Notes: generated by a model from the sequence alone, not told the origin. Numbered from the stretch's first letter, positions 1 to 7,700 are shown. The stretch is 63,288 bases of DNA from Pseudomonas sp. UFMG81 (GCF_015354575.1 NZ_JACAFQ010000027.1:1-63288), one strand, 5' to 3'. Numbers and translations are program-made.

Positions 1-223
1 GGGCGGCGCCAGGAGCTGGGGGCGGGGGTGTTCATTGCGTGTCTCGGTGTGGGCTGCGTTTTCACTGTAGCCAATGCCGACTTGCGCGATTCGGAGCGCC
101 TTCCGAATCGGATTTTCCCTATTCCATGTAGTCCATTTCCCAATCAAGCTTTTCCGGCCTTTCGGCGGTTGTCCTGTTCCCGCGCGCTCCGTAGTCTCGC
201 CAAGTCGTCGCCAATTCGACGGC
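1..223. other. left-edge intergenic sequence, nothing recognised
   Basis: This stretch precedes the structured RNA element. Short open frames on both strands have no start-site signals or recognisable protein. No convincing promoter or terminator is visible. Confidence 0.4.
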
Positions 224-344
224 CGGGTGTGCAAGCCCGCAGGTACAGCGCAACTGCAAGTCGCCAATGGCGGCTATGCGTGGGAGGCCTTCGGGCCTGC
301 CGGGTTCCTGTATCCTCGGTCTTGCACACCTGCGCATAGCTGCC
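224..344 (+). ncRNA. candidate structured RNA element with pseudoknot, upstream of a DUF3077-type gene
   Basis: Two long helices cross each other. Helix S1 pairs 224-235 with 321-332 (11 Watson-Crick pairs and one G-U). Helix S2 pairs 269-280 with 333-344 (again 11 plus one G-U). The 3' strands of S1 and S2 abut, so they could stack coaxially as an H-type pseudoknot. The loop between S2 and S1 holds a hairpin with a UUCG tetraloop (285-289/294-298) and a second hairpin (300-304/315-319). The first loop holds a weak hairpin (239-242/254-257). The pairings are read directly from the sequence. RNA function is inferred. I have a faint recollection of similar blocks before DUF3077 genes in P. putida genomes, which is unchecked. 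Confidence 0.5.
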
Positions 345-459
345 ACCCCATTCGAGTGCAAGCGGATGTCGGCAGTTTTCCCATGACGGTACAGGAGTGC
401 TGAACCATGCTGAAAATCGTGCCCGATCCCCCTCGCACTGTGTCCCGGGAGGTTCGCCC

Positions 460-750
460 ATGACCACCGACACTCTCACCACCCGAACCTCCCGACCGAC
501 CACGGCCCATGCCCACTTCGGCACCTGCCACGACGCCCATCCACCGATGTTCTCGGTGCGTGCCGGTATCGATGGCGAAGATGCCCTGGTCTGCGCCGTC
601 GCGGCGCTGCAAGCCGCCTACGAAACCAATGCCACGGCGCTGGAAAAGGCCGACGAGCCACTGCGCAGCCTGCTGGTGGCCACGGAAAACTCGCTGGAGA
701 AGGGTTTGGCGTTGACCACGGCGGTGCTGGAGGGCATAGAGCGGGGTTGA
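460..750 (+). CDS. DUF3077-type small protein
   Basis: This 96-residue protein resembles the DUF3077 family common in the P. putida group, whose function is unknown. The middle reads MFSVRAGI followed by a helical, alanine-rich region that ends with a lysine/glutamate/leucine helix. It has no signal peptide or membrane segment. An in-frame upstream start at 397 exists, but the ATG at 460 follows a GGGAGGT ribosome-binding site at 447-453 and is preferred. The gene lies behind the structured RNA element at 224-344 and ends just before a strong hairpin terminator, so it looks like a single-gene transcript. The family assignment comes from memory of the sequence type. Confidence 0.7.
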   Translation: MTTDTLTTRTSRPTTAHAHFGTCHDAHPPMFSVRAGIDGEDALVCAVAALQAAYETNATALEKADEPLRSLLVATENSLEKGLALTTAVLEGIERG

Positions 751-761
751 TCGATGACAGC

Positions 762-784
762 GGGCCGCTCAAGCGGCCCCTTTT
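762..784 (+). terminator. rho-independent terminator of the DUF3077-type gene
   Basis: An 8-bp perfect stem (762-769 with 772-779) is followed by CTTTT. It starts 12 bases past the stop codon and also separates this gene from the converging antitoxin gene. Confidence 0.75.
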
Positions 785-787
785 GTT

Positions 788-1108
788 CTAGGCCGTGCGG
801 CTCTGCAGGACTTCACGGAACACATCGGGCCGTGCGGCGGCAATATGCAACAGCGATCGTGCCGCCCCTGAGGGGGTACGTCGACCTTGTTCCCACTCTT
901 GCAGCGTGCGTACCGATACGCCAAGCAGTTCGGCGAATTGAGGCTGGGAGAGCCCCGTCTTGCTACGCGCCGCGGCGGCCTCGGTCAACTCGACCTGATG
1001 CACCGCGCCATATGCCCCGGCTTTGACATCGCGAATGGCCTGTAGCAGCTCATCGCCAATGTTGCGCTTGGCATCGCGCTGCAACAGCTCTTTTTCAGTC
1101 AGGGGCAT
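788..1108 (-). CDS. HigA2-like antitoxin with HTH domain
   Basis: This 106-residue DNA-binding antitoxin would neutralise the toxin encoded just upstream and repress the operon. The XRE-type helix-turn-helix is near residues 52-80, with the motif LSQPQFAELLGVSVRTLQEW. The N-terminal half is the likely toxin-binding part. The gene overlaps the toxin gene by 14 bases, in the toxin-first order typical of higBA modules. Its layout matches the HigA2/NadS group rather than the MqsA or RelB groups. Neutralisation and autorepression are inferred from the family and from the palindrome at 1421-1445. Confidence 0.82.
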   Translation of the reverse strand: MPLTEKELLQRDAKRNIGDELLQAIRDVKAGAYGAVHQVELTEAAAARSKTGLSQPQFAELLGVSVRTLQEWEQGRRTPSGAARSLLHIAAARPDVFREVLQSRTA

Positions 1109-1415
1109 GGTTCATTTCCTTCACGATCTTGCGCAGCAGGTGCGCGGGGATGTTCTCAGTGGCGCTCTTGCCGTAGATGAGCAGCGCTACCAGGGCGCCA
1201 TTGGCCAACTCAGCGGTATAGATCACCCGCACCGCGCCGCGTTTACCCTGGCCTTCCACGCTCCAACGCACCTTGCGACATCCGCCAGAGCCCGGGATCA
1301 CAGACCCGACATCAGGATGGTTGGCAAGGTGCTGCATGAATGCGCCGTGTTCATCCTCGGTCCAGTAGTCTGGCCATAGCTTGGTGAAGAGTGGAGATTC
1401 AATGATCGTCAGCAT
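1095..1415 (-). CDS. HigB2-like RelE-superfamily toxin
   Basis: This 106-residue RelE-fold toxin is expected to cut mRNA on the ribosome. Its pattern of GSGGCRKVRW, then KGKRG-like GQGKRGAVRVIY, then LLIYGKSATENI matches the HigB2 family, including the basic residues thought to act in catalysis. It is the first gene of a two-gene operon with the HTH antitoxin. The start ATG follows a GGGAT-type ribosome-binding site that lies inside the operator palindrome, so repression and translation initiation may be linked. The length is normal for the family and no truncation is visible. Confidence 0.82.
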   Translation of the reverse strand: MLTIIESPLFTKLWPDYWTEDEHGAFMQHLANHPDVGSVIPGSGGCRKVRWSVEGQGKRGAVRVIYTAELANGALVALLIYGKSATENIPAHLLRKIVKEMNHAPD

Positions 1416-1420
1416 ACTGC

Positions 1421-1445
1421 ATCCCTACGTCGTTGACGTAGGGAT
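1421..1445. promoter_or_regulatory. toxin-antitoxin operator palindrome
   Basis: A perfect 11-bp inverted repeat (ATCCCTACGTC, spacer GTT, GACGTAGGGAT) lies 5 bases upstream of the toxin start. Its position is what is expected for the HigA-type antitoxin to autorepress the operon. Confidence 0.75.
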
Positions 1446-1528
1446 TTTGCTGTCAGTAGCGGTAATGCAAAAGTGATCGCGTGTTTCCAGGCGTTGCGGG
1501 TCGCTGCTGTCACACGTCGGCAGCAGGC

Positions 1529-2191
1529 TCAGATTGAACTGCGTGCCGCTCCTGTCGCTGGCACTGGCTGCAGGGGTTGCGCGGGGGCGGCCGGGGCGAT
1601 GGCCTGCGGCTGTGGCGCTTCCTCCGGCAACTGCGGCCCGCGGGCCTGCTGGGCGTAGTGACGGATCAGTTTCCAGGTGATCAGCGCGCCGCCAGTCAGG
1701 GCGATAAGCACGATCAGCACCACCAGCGCGGCTTTGCGGTCATCCTTGCCTTGGAACAGCTTGGTCACCCGCTCGAACGCCGCCGGCATGGCATGGGTGG
1801 CGCGCTCCAGGCGCTGGGCGGTGGCGAAGGCGTTCCACGCAGCCACGGCGATGTTGCTGAAGTTACGTTCGCGCCAGGCGTTTTCCAGCGAATGCACGGT
1901 GATCACCACGGCGCTGCCCATGGCCGGGATGATGATCAGCAAGTACCAAAGGCTGCTCACGGCATCGAGGTATTCCTGGGGCAATTGGCCGTTGGCGTAG
2001 AAGTACAGGGTCACCAGCAACAGCAGCACCGAGCTGAAGCCCAGGGTGGCTTCGATGGCGCCGGCCCAGGCCAGCAGGCGCATGGTGCCGCCGACATAGC
2101 GGGCCTCGTCCCAGATCTGGCCGACGGTGCGGCAGTTCCACCAGCTGATGGCAAGGTTGAGCGCAGAGACGAGGATGAGTATGAGCAGCAT
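1529..2191 (-). CDS. uncharacterised four-helix membrane protein
   Basis: This 220-residue protein has about four predicted transmembrane segments, roughly residues 1-18, 40-63, 80-101 and 163-185. The last is followed by a proline/alanine/glutamine-rich cytoplasmic or periplasmic tail of about 35 residues. An in-frame start 45 bases further upstream is possible, but the ATG at 2191 has AAGGAG 10 bases before it and begins directly with the first membrane helix. I do not recognise a family. It stands alone on the minus strand, with nothing clear in the 83 bases separating it from the toxin-antitoxin promoter. Confidence 0.7.
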   Translation of the reverse strand: MLLILILVSALNLAISWWNCRTVGQIWDEARYVGGTMRLLAWAGAIEATLGFSSVLLLLVTLYFYANGQLPQEYLDAVSSLWYLLIIIPAMGSAVVITVHSLENAWRERNFSNIAVAAWNAFATAQRLERATHAMPAAFERVTKLFQGKDDRKAALVVLIVLIALTGGALITWKLIRHYAQQARGPQLPEEAPQPQAIAPAAPAQPLQPVPATGAARSSI

Positions 2192-2308
2192 TGCCGGGTG
2201 ACTCCTTTCAGTCGGCGGGTAGAGGCCAGTGGCCATGATCGGGCATGGCCATTGTCAATGCAATTGCAAGCAGATGTTTCCTTGCAATCGCCTCCCCCTT
2301 TTGCGTGC

Positions 2309-3391
2309 TCAGGCGGCGGTCACCCGCGCGAAGGCTTCACGGAACCTGCGCATGTCCGCTTCGTCGCCCACGCTCACGCGCATCCAGTTCGGCCAGCTTG
2401 GCCATACCCGGCCGACCAGCACCTGCTCCCGGGCCATGCGCTCGACCAGCGGCTGCGCCGGCTGGCGCAGGTCGATCATGAAGCAGTTGGCCTGGGAGGC
2501 GGTGCAATGCCAGCCGCGCTGGCCCAGCCAGGTGATGGTCTGGTCGCGCAGGCGGGCGTTGTCGGCCTTGCGCTGCGGCACCACGTTCGGGTCTTCCAGG
2601 CTGGCCAGGCCGCCCAGCAGGGTGCTGGCCGGGGCCACGTTCTCGCCGTCGTACAGTTCCAACTTCTGCAACAGTGGGGCCTGGCCAATGGCCAGGCCCA
2701 GGCGTGCGCCAGCCATGCCGTAGAGCTTGGAGAACGTGCGCAGCACCAGCAGTTCGGGGTGGTCCTTGACCAGGTCGAGGCAGCTGGGGGCATCGCTGAA
2801 ATGGATATAGGCCTCGTCGACTACCACCACGCTGCCGGCCGGCTTGCGTGCCAGCAGGCGTTCGATGTCCTGGCGCGGCGTGAGGGTGCCGGTGGGGTTG
2901 TTGGGGTTGCACAGGTAGATCAGCCCCGGGTTGGCGTCGGCTGCCAGCATGGCGTCTATGTCATGGGCGTGGCGCTTGTCGAGGGCGACGGCGTGCACCG
3001 CAGTGCCGAAGCCCTGGGCCGCTTCGGCGGGGGCTTCATAGGAGGGTTCGGCGAGGACCAGGCTGCGCGGGCCAGTGAAGGCCATCACGGCATGTTGCAG
3101 GGCCAGTTTCGAACCGCAGAACACCTGCACCTGCTCTGGCTGCAGGCCGTGCTGTTCGGCGAACAGGTCGATCAAGCGGTACTGCGCCTTGTACGGGTAG
3201 CGGCCGCTCTGGGCGATCCCCGCCTGCATTGCCTGGCGCGCGGTGGCGCAGGGGCCCCAGGGGCTTTCGTTGTAGTCGATCTGCACCGGGCCTGTGGCCG
3301 TGGCGGCTGTAGCCTCGGCCCAGTGCAATTGGCTTAGCACGGGGAGGGCAAGGCCCAGGCCGACCAGCGAGCGACGTGATATCTCGGTCAT
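2309..3391 (-). CDS. Tat-exported HisC-like PLP aminotransferase
   Basis: This 360-residue fold-type I PLP enzyme is of the histidinol-phosphate aminotransferase family. It carries NPNNPTGT at 162-169, DEAY at 192-195 and the PLP lysine in TFSKLYG (about Lys222). The N-terminus has a twin-arginine signal (SRRSLVGLGLAL with a following hydrophobic run and an Ala-rich cleavage region near residue 28), so the enzyme is probably folded in the cytoplasm and exported to the periplasm. Biosynthetic HisC has no such signal, so a different substrate is likely. PvdN is a precedent for an exported PLP enzyme. It lies downstream of, and on the same strand as, the heme oxygenase and TauE genes. Confidence 0.82.
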   Translation of the reverse strand: MTEISRRSLVGLGLALPVLSQLHWAEATAATATGPVQIDYNESPWGPCATARQAMQAGIAQSGRYPYKAQYRLIDLFAEQHGLQPEQVQVFCGSKLALQHAVMAFTGPRSLVLAEPSYEAPAEAAQGFGTAVHAVALDKRHAHDIDAMLAADANPGLIYLCNPNNPTGTLTPRQDIERLLARKPAGSVVVVDEAYIHFSDAPSCLDLVKDHPELLVLRTFSKLYGMAGARLGLAIGQAPLLQKLELYDGENVAPASTLLGGLASLEDPNVVPQRKADNARLRDQTITWLGQRGWHCTASQANCFMIDLRQPAQPLVERMAREQVLVGRVWPSWPNWMRVSVGDEADMRRFREAFARVTAA

Positions 3392-3484
3392 GTCTCAACA
3401 TCCCTGTTGTAAATTGTTACATGTAGGGACGAGGCTGGCTGGCGGGGATTAAGGGTGGCAGTTGGCTTTCATGGCGGGCTGTCG

Positions 3485-4066
3485 TCAATGGGCCAATACA
3501 CGACGCGCCGCGAGCCATTGTTCAAAGCAATCGAATGTGCTGATTGCGGCCTGTACCGTGCGGGCTTCGGCTGCCGTGCCAAGCGCGGCCTGGGCGAGCC
3601 GGTCGAGGAAGCTGCGCCAATGGGCGCCGGTCAATGGCCCGTACACGTCGAGAAACGCCGCGCCGCTGTCACTGTCGATACCCAGGCGTTCGGCCATCGC
3701 CCGTTTGAGTACCTGGCCACCCAGGGTGGAGCCTTCGAGCACGTACATCACGCCCAGGGCGCTGGCTTCGTCGTCGATGGCGGGCAAGGTGCCACAGAGG
3801 GGCAGGGCGGCGAGCTCGGCGTCGCTCAGGCCAAGCGCCCGCAGGTCGTGCCGCAGGGCGGGAGCCTTGTGGCGCTGGGTGGGCTGGTGATCGGCCAGGG
3901 CGAGTTCCAGCGGCGCATGGAAGCCCAAGTAGGCCGCCAGCAGCTGCCGGTAGGCGTTCAAGTCGAAATGCTCGCTGAAGAACGGCAGGCGCTGTTCCAG
4001 GCGTTTATGGCTGGCGTGGGTGCCTTCACGCAGGGCAAGTAGCAACGGGCTGGGGGGATTGGCCAT
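3485..4066 (-). CDS. biliverdin-producing heme oxygenase
   Basis: This 193-residue protein resembles the bacterial heme oxygenases of the PigA/BphO group, which open heme to biliverdin with release of iron and CO. The N-terminal LREGTHASHKRLEQRL holds the likely proximal heme ligand (His20). The distal helix region reads YVLEGSTLGGQVL, with the glycines that bend over the heme. An in-frame TTG start at 4120 would add 18 residues. The ATG at 4066 gives the usual family length, though neither start has a strong ribosome-binding site. No bacteriophytochrome, TonB receptor or heme uptake gene is adjacent. It lies 66 bases behind the TauE gene. Confidence 0.82.
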   Translation of the reverse strand: MANPPSPLLLALREGTHASHKRLEQRLPFFSEHFDLNAYRQLLAAYLGFHAPLELALADHQPTQRHKAPALRHDLRALGLSDAELAALPLCGTLPAIDDEASALGVMYVLEGSTLGGQVLKRAMAERLGIDSDSGAAFLDVYGPLTGAHWRSFLDRLAQAALGTAAEARTVQAAISTFDCFEQWLAARRVLAH

Positions 4067-4132
4067 CGGGCGGCTCTGGCAGTGGGGACAGGGCCCGATA
4101 CTGACAGATTCCGCCGACAAGCACCTGGTTGA

Positions 4133-4918
4133 TCAGAACGCCAGCTTGTAGCCGATCAGCAACAGCATGGTCGCCAGGCAAGGCCGCAGCACGCGGTCGG
4201 AGATGCGCCCGGTGAGGTGGCTGCCCAGGTAGATGCCCGGCAGCGAACCCAGCAGCAGGTAGCCCAGCAGCGACCAGTCCATGTTGCCCATGCCGGCATG
4301 ACCCAGGCCGGCCACCAGGGTCAGCGGTACGGCGTGGGCGATTTCGGTACCCACCAGGCGGCGGGTGACCAGGAACGGATAGAGCAGGAACAGTGCCACG
4401 GTGCCCAGCGCGCCGGCGCCGATCGAGGTCAGGGTGACCATCACGCCGAGGATCACGCCGGTAACGACGGTGAGGATGTTGAGGGTGCGGTCGCTGAGGT
4501 GGTAGTGGTCACCGGCATGTTTGCTGGCGAATGCTTGCAGGCGCGACTTGAACAGGATCGCCAGGGCGGTGAGGATCAGCACCACCGCCAGGCCTTGCTT
4601 GATCACGGCATTGAGCGCCGAAGTGTCGGTGTGCAGGGTGCTGAGGAACCACAGGGTAAGCGCTGCGGCAGGCACGCTGCCCAGGCTCAACCAGCCGGTG
4701 ATTTTCCAGTCGATGTTGTTGTTGCGCCCGTGTACCCAGACGCCGCTGGCCTTGGTGATGGCGGCATACAGCAGGTCGGTGCCCACGGCGGTCGCCGGGC
4801 TGATGCCGAACCACAGCAGGATCGGGGTCATCAGCGAGCCGCCGCCAACGCCGGTCATGCCGACGATGAAGCCCACGACCAACCCTGCAATGGTGAAACC
4901 GAAAGAACCTACATCCAT
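4133..4918 (-). CDS. TauE/SafE family sulfite-type anion exporter
   Basis: This 261-residue inner-membrane protein of the TauE/SafE (formerly DUF81) family has about eight transmembrane helices in two related halves. Each half shows the family's glycine-rich helix (GFIVGMTGVGGGSLMTPIL near the N-terminus, LTSIGAGALGTVALF in the second half). Family members move sulfite, sulfonates or other small anions, but no sulfur gene is nearby to fix the substrate. It heads a minus-strand row with the heme oxygenase and the Tat-exported aminotransferase. Whether these form one transcript is uncertain. Confidence 0.85.
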   Translation of the reverse strand: MDVGSFGFTIAGLVVGFIVGMTGVGGGSLMTPILLWFGISPATAVGTDLLYAAITKASGVWVHGRNNNIDWKITGWLSLGSVPAAALTLWFLSTLHTDTSALNAVIKQGLAVVLILTALAILFKSRLQAFASKHAGDHYHLSDRTLNILTVVTGVILGVMVTLTSIGAGALGTVALFLLYPFLVTRRLVGTEIAHAVPLTLVAGLGHAGMGNMDWSLLGYLLLGSLPGIYLGSHLTGRISDRVLRPCLATMLLLIGYKLAF

Positions 4919-5109
4919 ACGCTACTCGACGCCCAGCTTGCCCGTGATCGGATGCTTGCCAGCATATAGATTTTTTTATAGCCAAATAGACTTGTTCGTT
5001 ATTAGGTTATAACCGCGTCGCAACGGCGACCCTGCGGGCCTTGACCGCCGCAGGCGAGCCAGTGAGGCTATTGCCGGCACGTATCAACCGACCCCCATGG
5101 AGGTATCCC

Positions 5110-5493
5110 GTGAGCAATGATATCCAGCGTTTCCCCAGCAGCCTGCCGTTTCCCTTTTCACGGGCGGTGAAGGCCGGCGGTTTTCTGTTCCTGTCCGGGC
5201 AGGTGCCGATGAGCGCCAGTGGCGAAGTGGTACGCGGTGACATCCAGGCCCAGACACGGGCCGCCTGTGAGCGCATCAGCGAGAGCCTGGCAGCCTGTGG
5301 CGCGCGTTTCGACCAGGTGGTGAAGGCCACGGTGTGGCTGTCGGACATGAGTCACTTCGCGGGTTTCAACGAGGTGTACAAGGAGTTCTTCGGTGCGGCG
5401 CTGCCGGTGCGCTCGACGGTGGCGTCGGCGTTGGCGCTGGGGGTGGATGTGGAGATCGAAGTGCAGGCGTTCGTCGGCGAAAACCAAGCCTGA
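5110..5493 (+). CDS. RidA family imine/enamine deaminase
   Basis: This 127-residue RidA (YjgF/YER057c/UK114) protein would hydrolyse reactive enamine/imine intermediates released by PLP enzymes. The family marks are FLFLSGQVPMS near the N-terminus, the KATVWLSDMSHF strand, and LPVRSTVAS with the conserved arginine, followed by DVEIEVQAFV. I chose the GTG at 5110 because a GGAGG ribosome-binding site (5099-5103) sits 6 bases upstream. The longer in-frame start at 5041 would add an unrelated leader. The gene diverges from tauE across an AT-rich gap at 4919-5109 and ends before a REP pair. Confidence 0.88.
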   Translation: MSNDIQRFPSSLPFPFSRAVKAGGFLFLSGQVPMSASGEVVRGDIQAQTRAACERISESLAACGARFDQVVKATVWLSDMSHFAGFNEVYKEFFGAALPVRSTVASALALGVDVEIEVQAFVGENQA

Positions 5494-5510
5494 TGGCTGG
5501 CACGAACCCT

Positions 5511-5641
5511 TGTAGGAGCGGCCTTGCCGGGGCGCCGGACCGGCCGGAAAGGGCCGCGTAGCGGCCCCAGCAATCTAGGGCGCGAAGTTAAGATGCCGGG
5601 GCCGCTATGCGGCCCTTTCGCGACACAAGGCCGCTCCTACA
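5511..5641. repeat. paired REP palindrome (inverted pair)
   Basis: The ends form a perfect 16-bp inverted repeat beginning TGTAGGAGCGGCCTTG. The interior holds further palindromic GGGCCGC/GCGGCCC segments. The same architecture recurs at 29680, 49638, 53006 and 58176. It lies between converging genes (ridA and the chemoreceptor). Confidence 0.85.
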
Positions 5642-5663
5642 GCGGCCTGCGCGCTCTCACAGG

Positions 5664-7550
5664 TCAGATACGGAAGCTGCCCACCAGCTGCTTCAGGCGC
5701 CCGGCCTGCTGGCTCAGGGCGTCGCAGTGGCGCAGGGTTTCGTTGAGGTTTTCCACCCCTTGCTGGTTCAGCGCGTTGATCTGGGTGATGTCCAGGTTCA
5801 GGCTCTCGACCACGGCAGTCTGCTCTTCGGTGGCGGTGGCCACCGACTGGTTCATGCCGTCGATCTCGCCGATGCGCTGGGTGACGCTGGCCAGGCGCTC
5901 GCCGGCCTCGTTGGCCACCTGCACGGTCTCTTCGCTGGACACCTGGCTGGTGTTCATGGTGTGCACCGCTTCGCGCGAGCCCACTTGCAGGCTGGTGATC
6001 ATGCGGTGGATCTCTTCGGCCGACTCCTGGGTACGGTGGGCCAGGTTGCGCACTTCGTCGGCGACCACGGCGAAACCACGCCCGGCCTCGCCAGCGCGGG
6101 CGGCCTCGATGGCGGCGTTGAGCGCCAACAGGTTGGTCTGCTGGGAGATGCCCTTGATCACGTCGAGAATCTTGCCGATCTCGTCGGTGCTGGCGTTGAG
6201 CGTCTCGATCTGCTCGCAGGATTCGCTGATGCGTTGCGACAGCGCGGTCATGGCGTTGATCGCTTCTTCCACCACGGCGCGGCCGCCATTGGCCTGCTCG
6301 CTGGCGCCGCTGGCATGCTGCGAAGCGTCGGCGGCGTTGCGCGCGATCTCCTGGGTAGCAGCACCCAGCTCGTTGATCGCTGCGGCCACGCTGTTGGTGC
6401 GCATGCTCTGTTCTTCGGAACCGGTCAGCGAGGCGTTGGAGGCACCTACTACTTTTTCCGACAGGTCATGCACCAGGCGGGTGGCCGACGACACTTCGCT
6501 GATCGAGGCGTGGATACGCTCGACGAAACGGTTGAACGAGGTGGCCAGCTCGCCGAACTCGTCCTTCTGCTCCACGGCCAGGCGGCGGGTCAGGTCGCCT
6601 TCGCCTTCGGCGATGTCCTGCATGGCACGGCCCATGGTGGTCAGCGGGCGCATCAGCACCGGGATCAGCAAACCGAGCAGGCCGGCGATGACGGCCACGG
6701 CGATGAGCATGGCGATGATCGCCGAGGTGCGGAACTGGCTCAGTGGGGCGTAGGCCTTGTCCTTGTCAATCGACAGGCCGATGTACCACTGCGCCGACGG
6801 CAGGCCTGCGACCGGGGCGAAGGAGATGATGCGGTCCTTGCCGTCGAGGCTGACTTCCTGAATGCCGGGCTCGACCCGTAGCGGCGAGCCTGGGTAGATG
6901 TCCTTGAGGTTCTTCATCACCCGGTCCTTGTCCGGGCTGACGATGACCTGGCCGTCGCGGTCGACCAGGAACGCATGGCCGATGCCGCCGAAGTCCACGG
7001 CGTTGATGATGTCCACCAGGGTGTTCAGGCTCAGGTCGCCACCGACCACACCCAGCATTTCGCCGTTGGCCTTGGCCTTGACCGGCATGGCGATGGTCAC
7101 CACCAGGCCACCTACGGCGGCCATGTACGGCGGGGTCAGCATGGTCTGGTTGGCGGCAACCGCCTGGCCGTACCAAGGGCGCTTACGCGGGTCATAGTCG
7201 TCGGGCATCTTGACGTCGGGGCGCTGGGTGAACAGGCCGGTGTTCTGGCCGAAGAAGGTGAACTGGAAGTTGCTGGTGTAGGACGGCTGGTCGACCAGGC
7301 CTGGCACGTTGCTGCCGGCGCCTTGCTGGGCGATGTCCTGGGCCAGGTTTTCCAGTACCAGGATGCGCCCGCTCATCCAGTTCTGCACGCTGCTGGCGGT
7401 CTGCAGGCCGGCCTGGCGGACCGACGATTCGATGTTCTGGCGGATGGTGTTGCGCTGCAAGTAGTCGTTGTAGAGGGTGAACAACGCAAATGCCAGGACG
7501 ACGACGCCGCAGGCACTGAGCAGGATCTTGTGGCGGAATTTCAGGTTCAT
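5664..7550 (-). CDS. methyl-accepting chemotaxis protein with dCache domain, PctA/McpA type amino acid receptor
   Basis: This 628-residue chemoreceptor has TM1 near residues 9-29, a periplasmic dCache domain to about 280 and TM2 near 285-305. A HAMP and a long signalling helix follow, with the hairpin tip EQTNLLALNAAIEAARAGEAG. The ligand domain has YDPRKRPWYGQA and GVVGGDLSLNTLV, which match the residues that define amino-acid-binding dCache domains (the RxxxW/Y cluster and the Asp). It closely resembles P. aeruginosa PctA/B/C and P. putida McpA or McpG, so amino acids or GABA are the expected attractants. The upstream in-frame start at 7655 was rejected because the ATG at 7550 opens directly into TM1. 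A sigma-28 promoter lies upstream. Confidence 0.9.
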   Translation of the reverse strand: MNLKFRHKILLSACGVVVLAFALFTLYNDYLQRNTIRQNIESSVRQAGLQTASSVQNWMSGRILVLENLAQDIAQQGAGSNVPGLVDQPSYTSNFQFTFFGQNTGLFTQRPDVKMPDDYDPRKRPWYGQAVAANQTMLTPPYMAAVGGLVVTIAMPVKAKANGEMLGVVGGDLSLNTLVDIINAVDFGGIGHAFLVDRDGQVIVSPDKDRVMKNLKDIYPGSPLRVEPGIQEVSLDGKDRIISFAPVAGLPSAQWYIGLSIDKDKAYAPLSQFRTSAIIAMLIAVAVIAGLLGLLIPVLMRPLTTMGRAMQDIAEGEGDLTRRLAVEQKDEFGELATSFNRFVERIHASISEVSSATRLVHDLSEKVVGASNASLTGSEEQSMRTNSVAAAINELGAATQEIARNAADASQHASGASEQANGGRAVVEEAINAMTALSQRISESCEQIETLNASTDEIGKILDVIKGISQQTNLLALNAAIEAARAGEAGRGFAVVADEVRNLAHRTQESAEEIHRMITSLQVGSREAVHTMNTSQVSSEETVQVANEAGERLASVTQRIGEIDGMNQSVATATEEQTAVVESLNLDITQINALNQQGVENLNETLRHCDALSQQAGRLKQLVGSFRI

Positions 7551-7623
7551 GTTTCGAGACCTTGATTCAGTGAGGGGAGGGCGCCGCGTGCTTGTGGCAC
7601 GAGTGACGGGGCCTGTTCCCCAG

Positions 7624-7650
7624 CTATCGGCCGTTTGCGCAAAATGTTGA
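7624..7650 (-). promoter_or_regulatory. sigma-28 (FliA) promoter of the chemoreceptor gene
   Basis: On the minus strand TCAA is followed after 15 bases by GCCGATAG, matching the flagellar sigma-factor consensus spacing (TAAA-N15-GCCGATAA). It lies about 75-100 bases upstream of the start codon, as expected for a motility regulon gene. Confidence 0.7.
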
Positions 7651-7700
7651 AGCACTAAATGTCGCAGGTTCTGGCAGGTATCCCCTTATGTTGTGACAAA

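Noticed and set aside
224..344. HDV-like self-cleaving ribozyme
   Set aside because: The nested double pseudoknot needs a P4-type hairpin between the two 3' strands. Here they are directly adjacent.
1577..3337. 586-residue plus-strand open frame opposite the membrane protein and aminotransferase
   Set aside because: Both strands cannot be coding here; the minus-strand genes have clear motifs (PLP lysine, NPNNPTG, Tat signal).
2309..3391. PvdN pyoverdine maturation enzyme
   Set aside because: The chain is shorter and HisC-like, and no pyoverdine genes are nearby.
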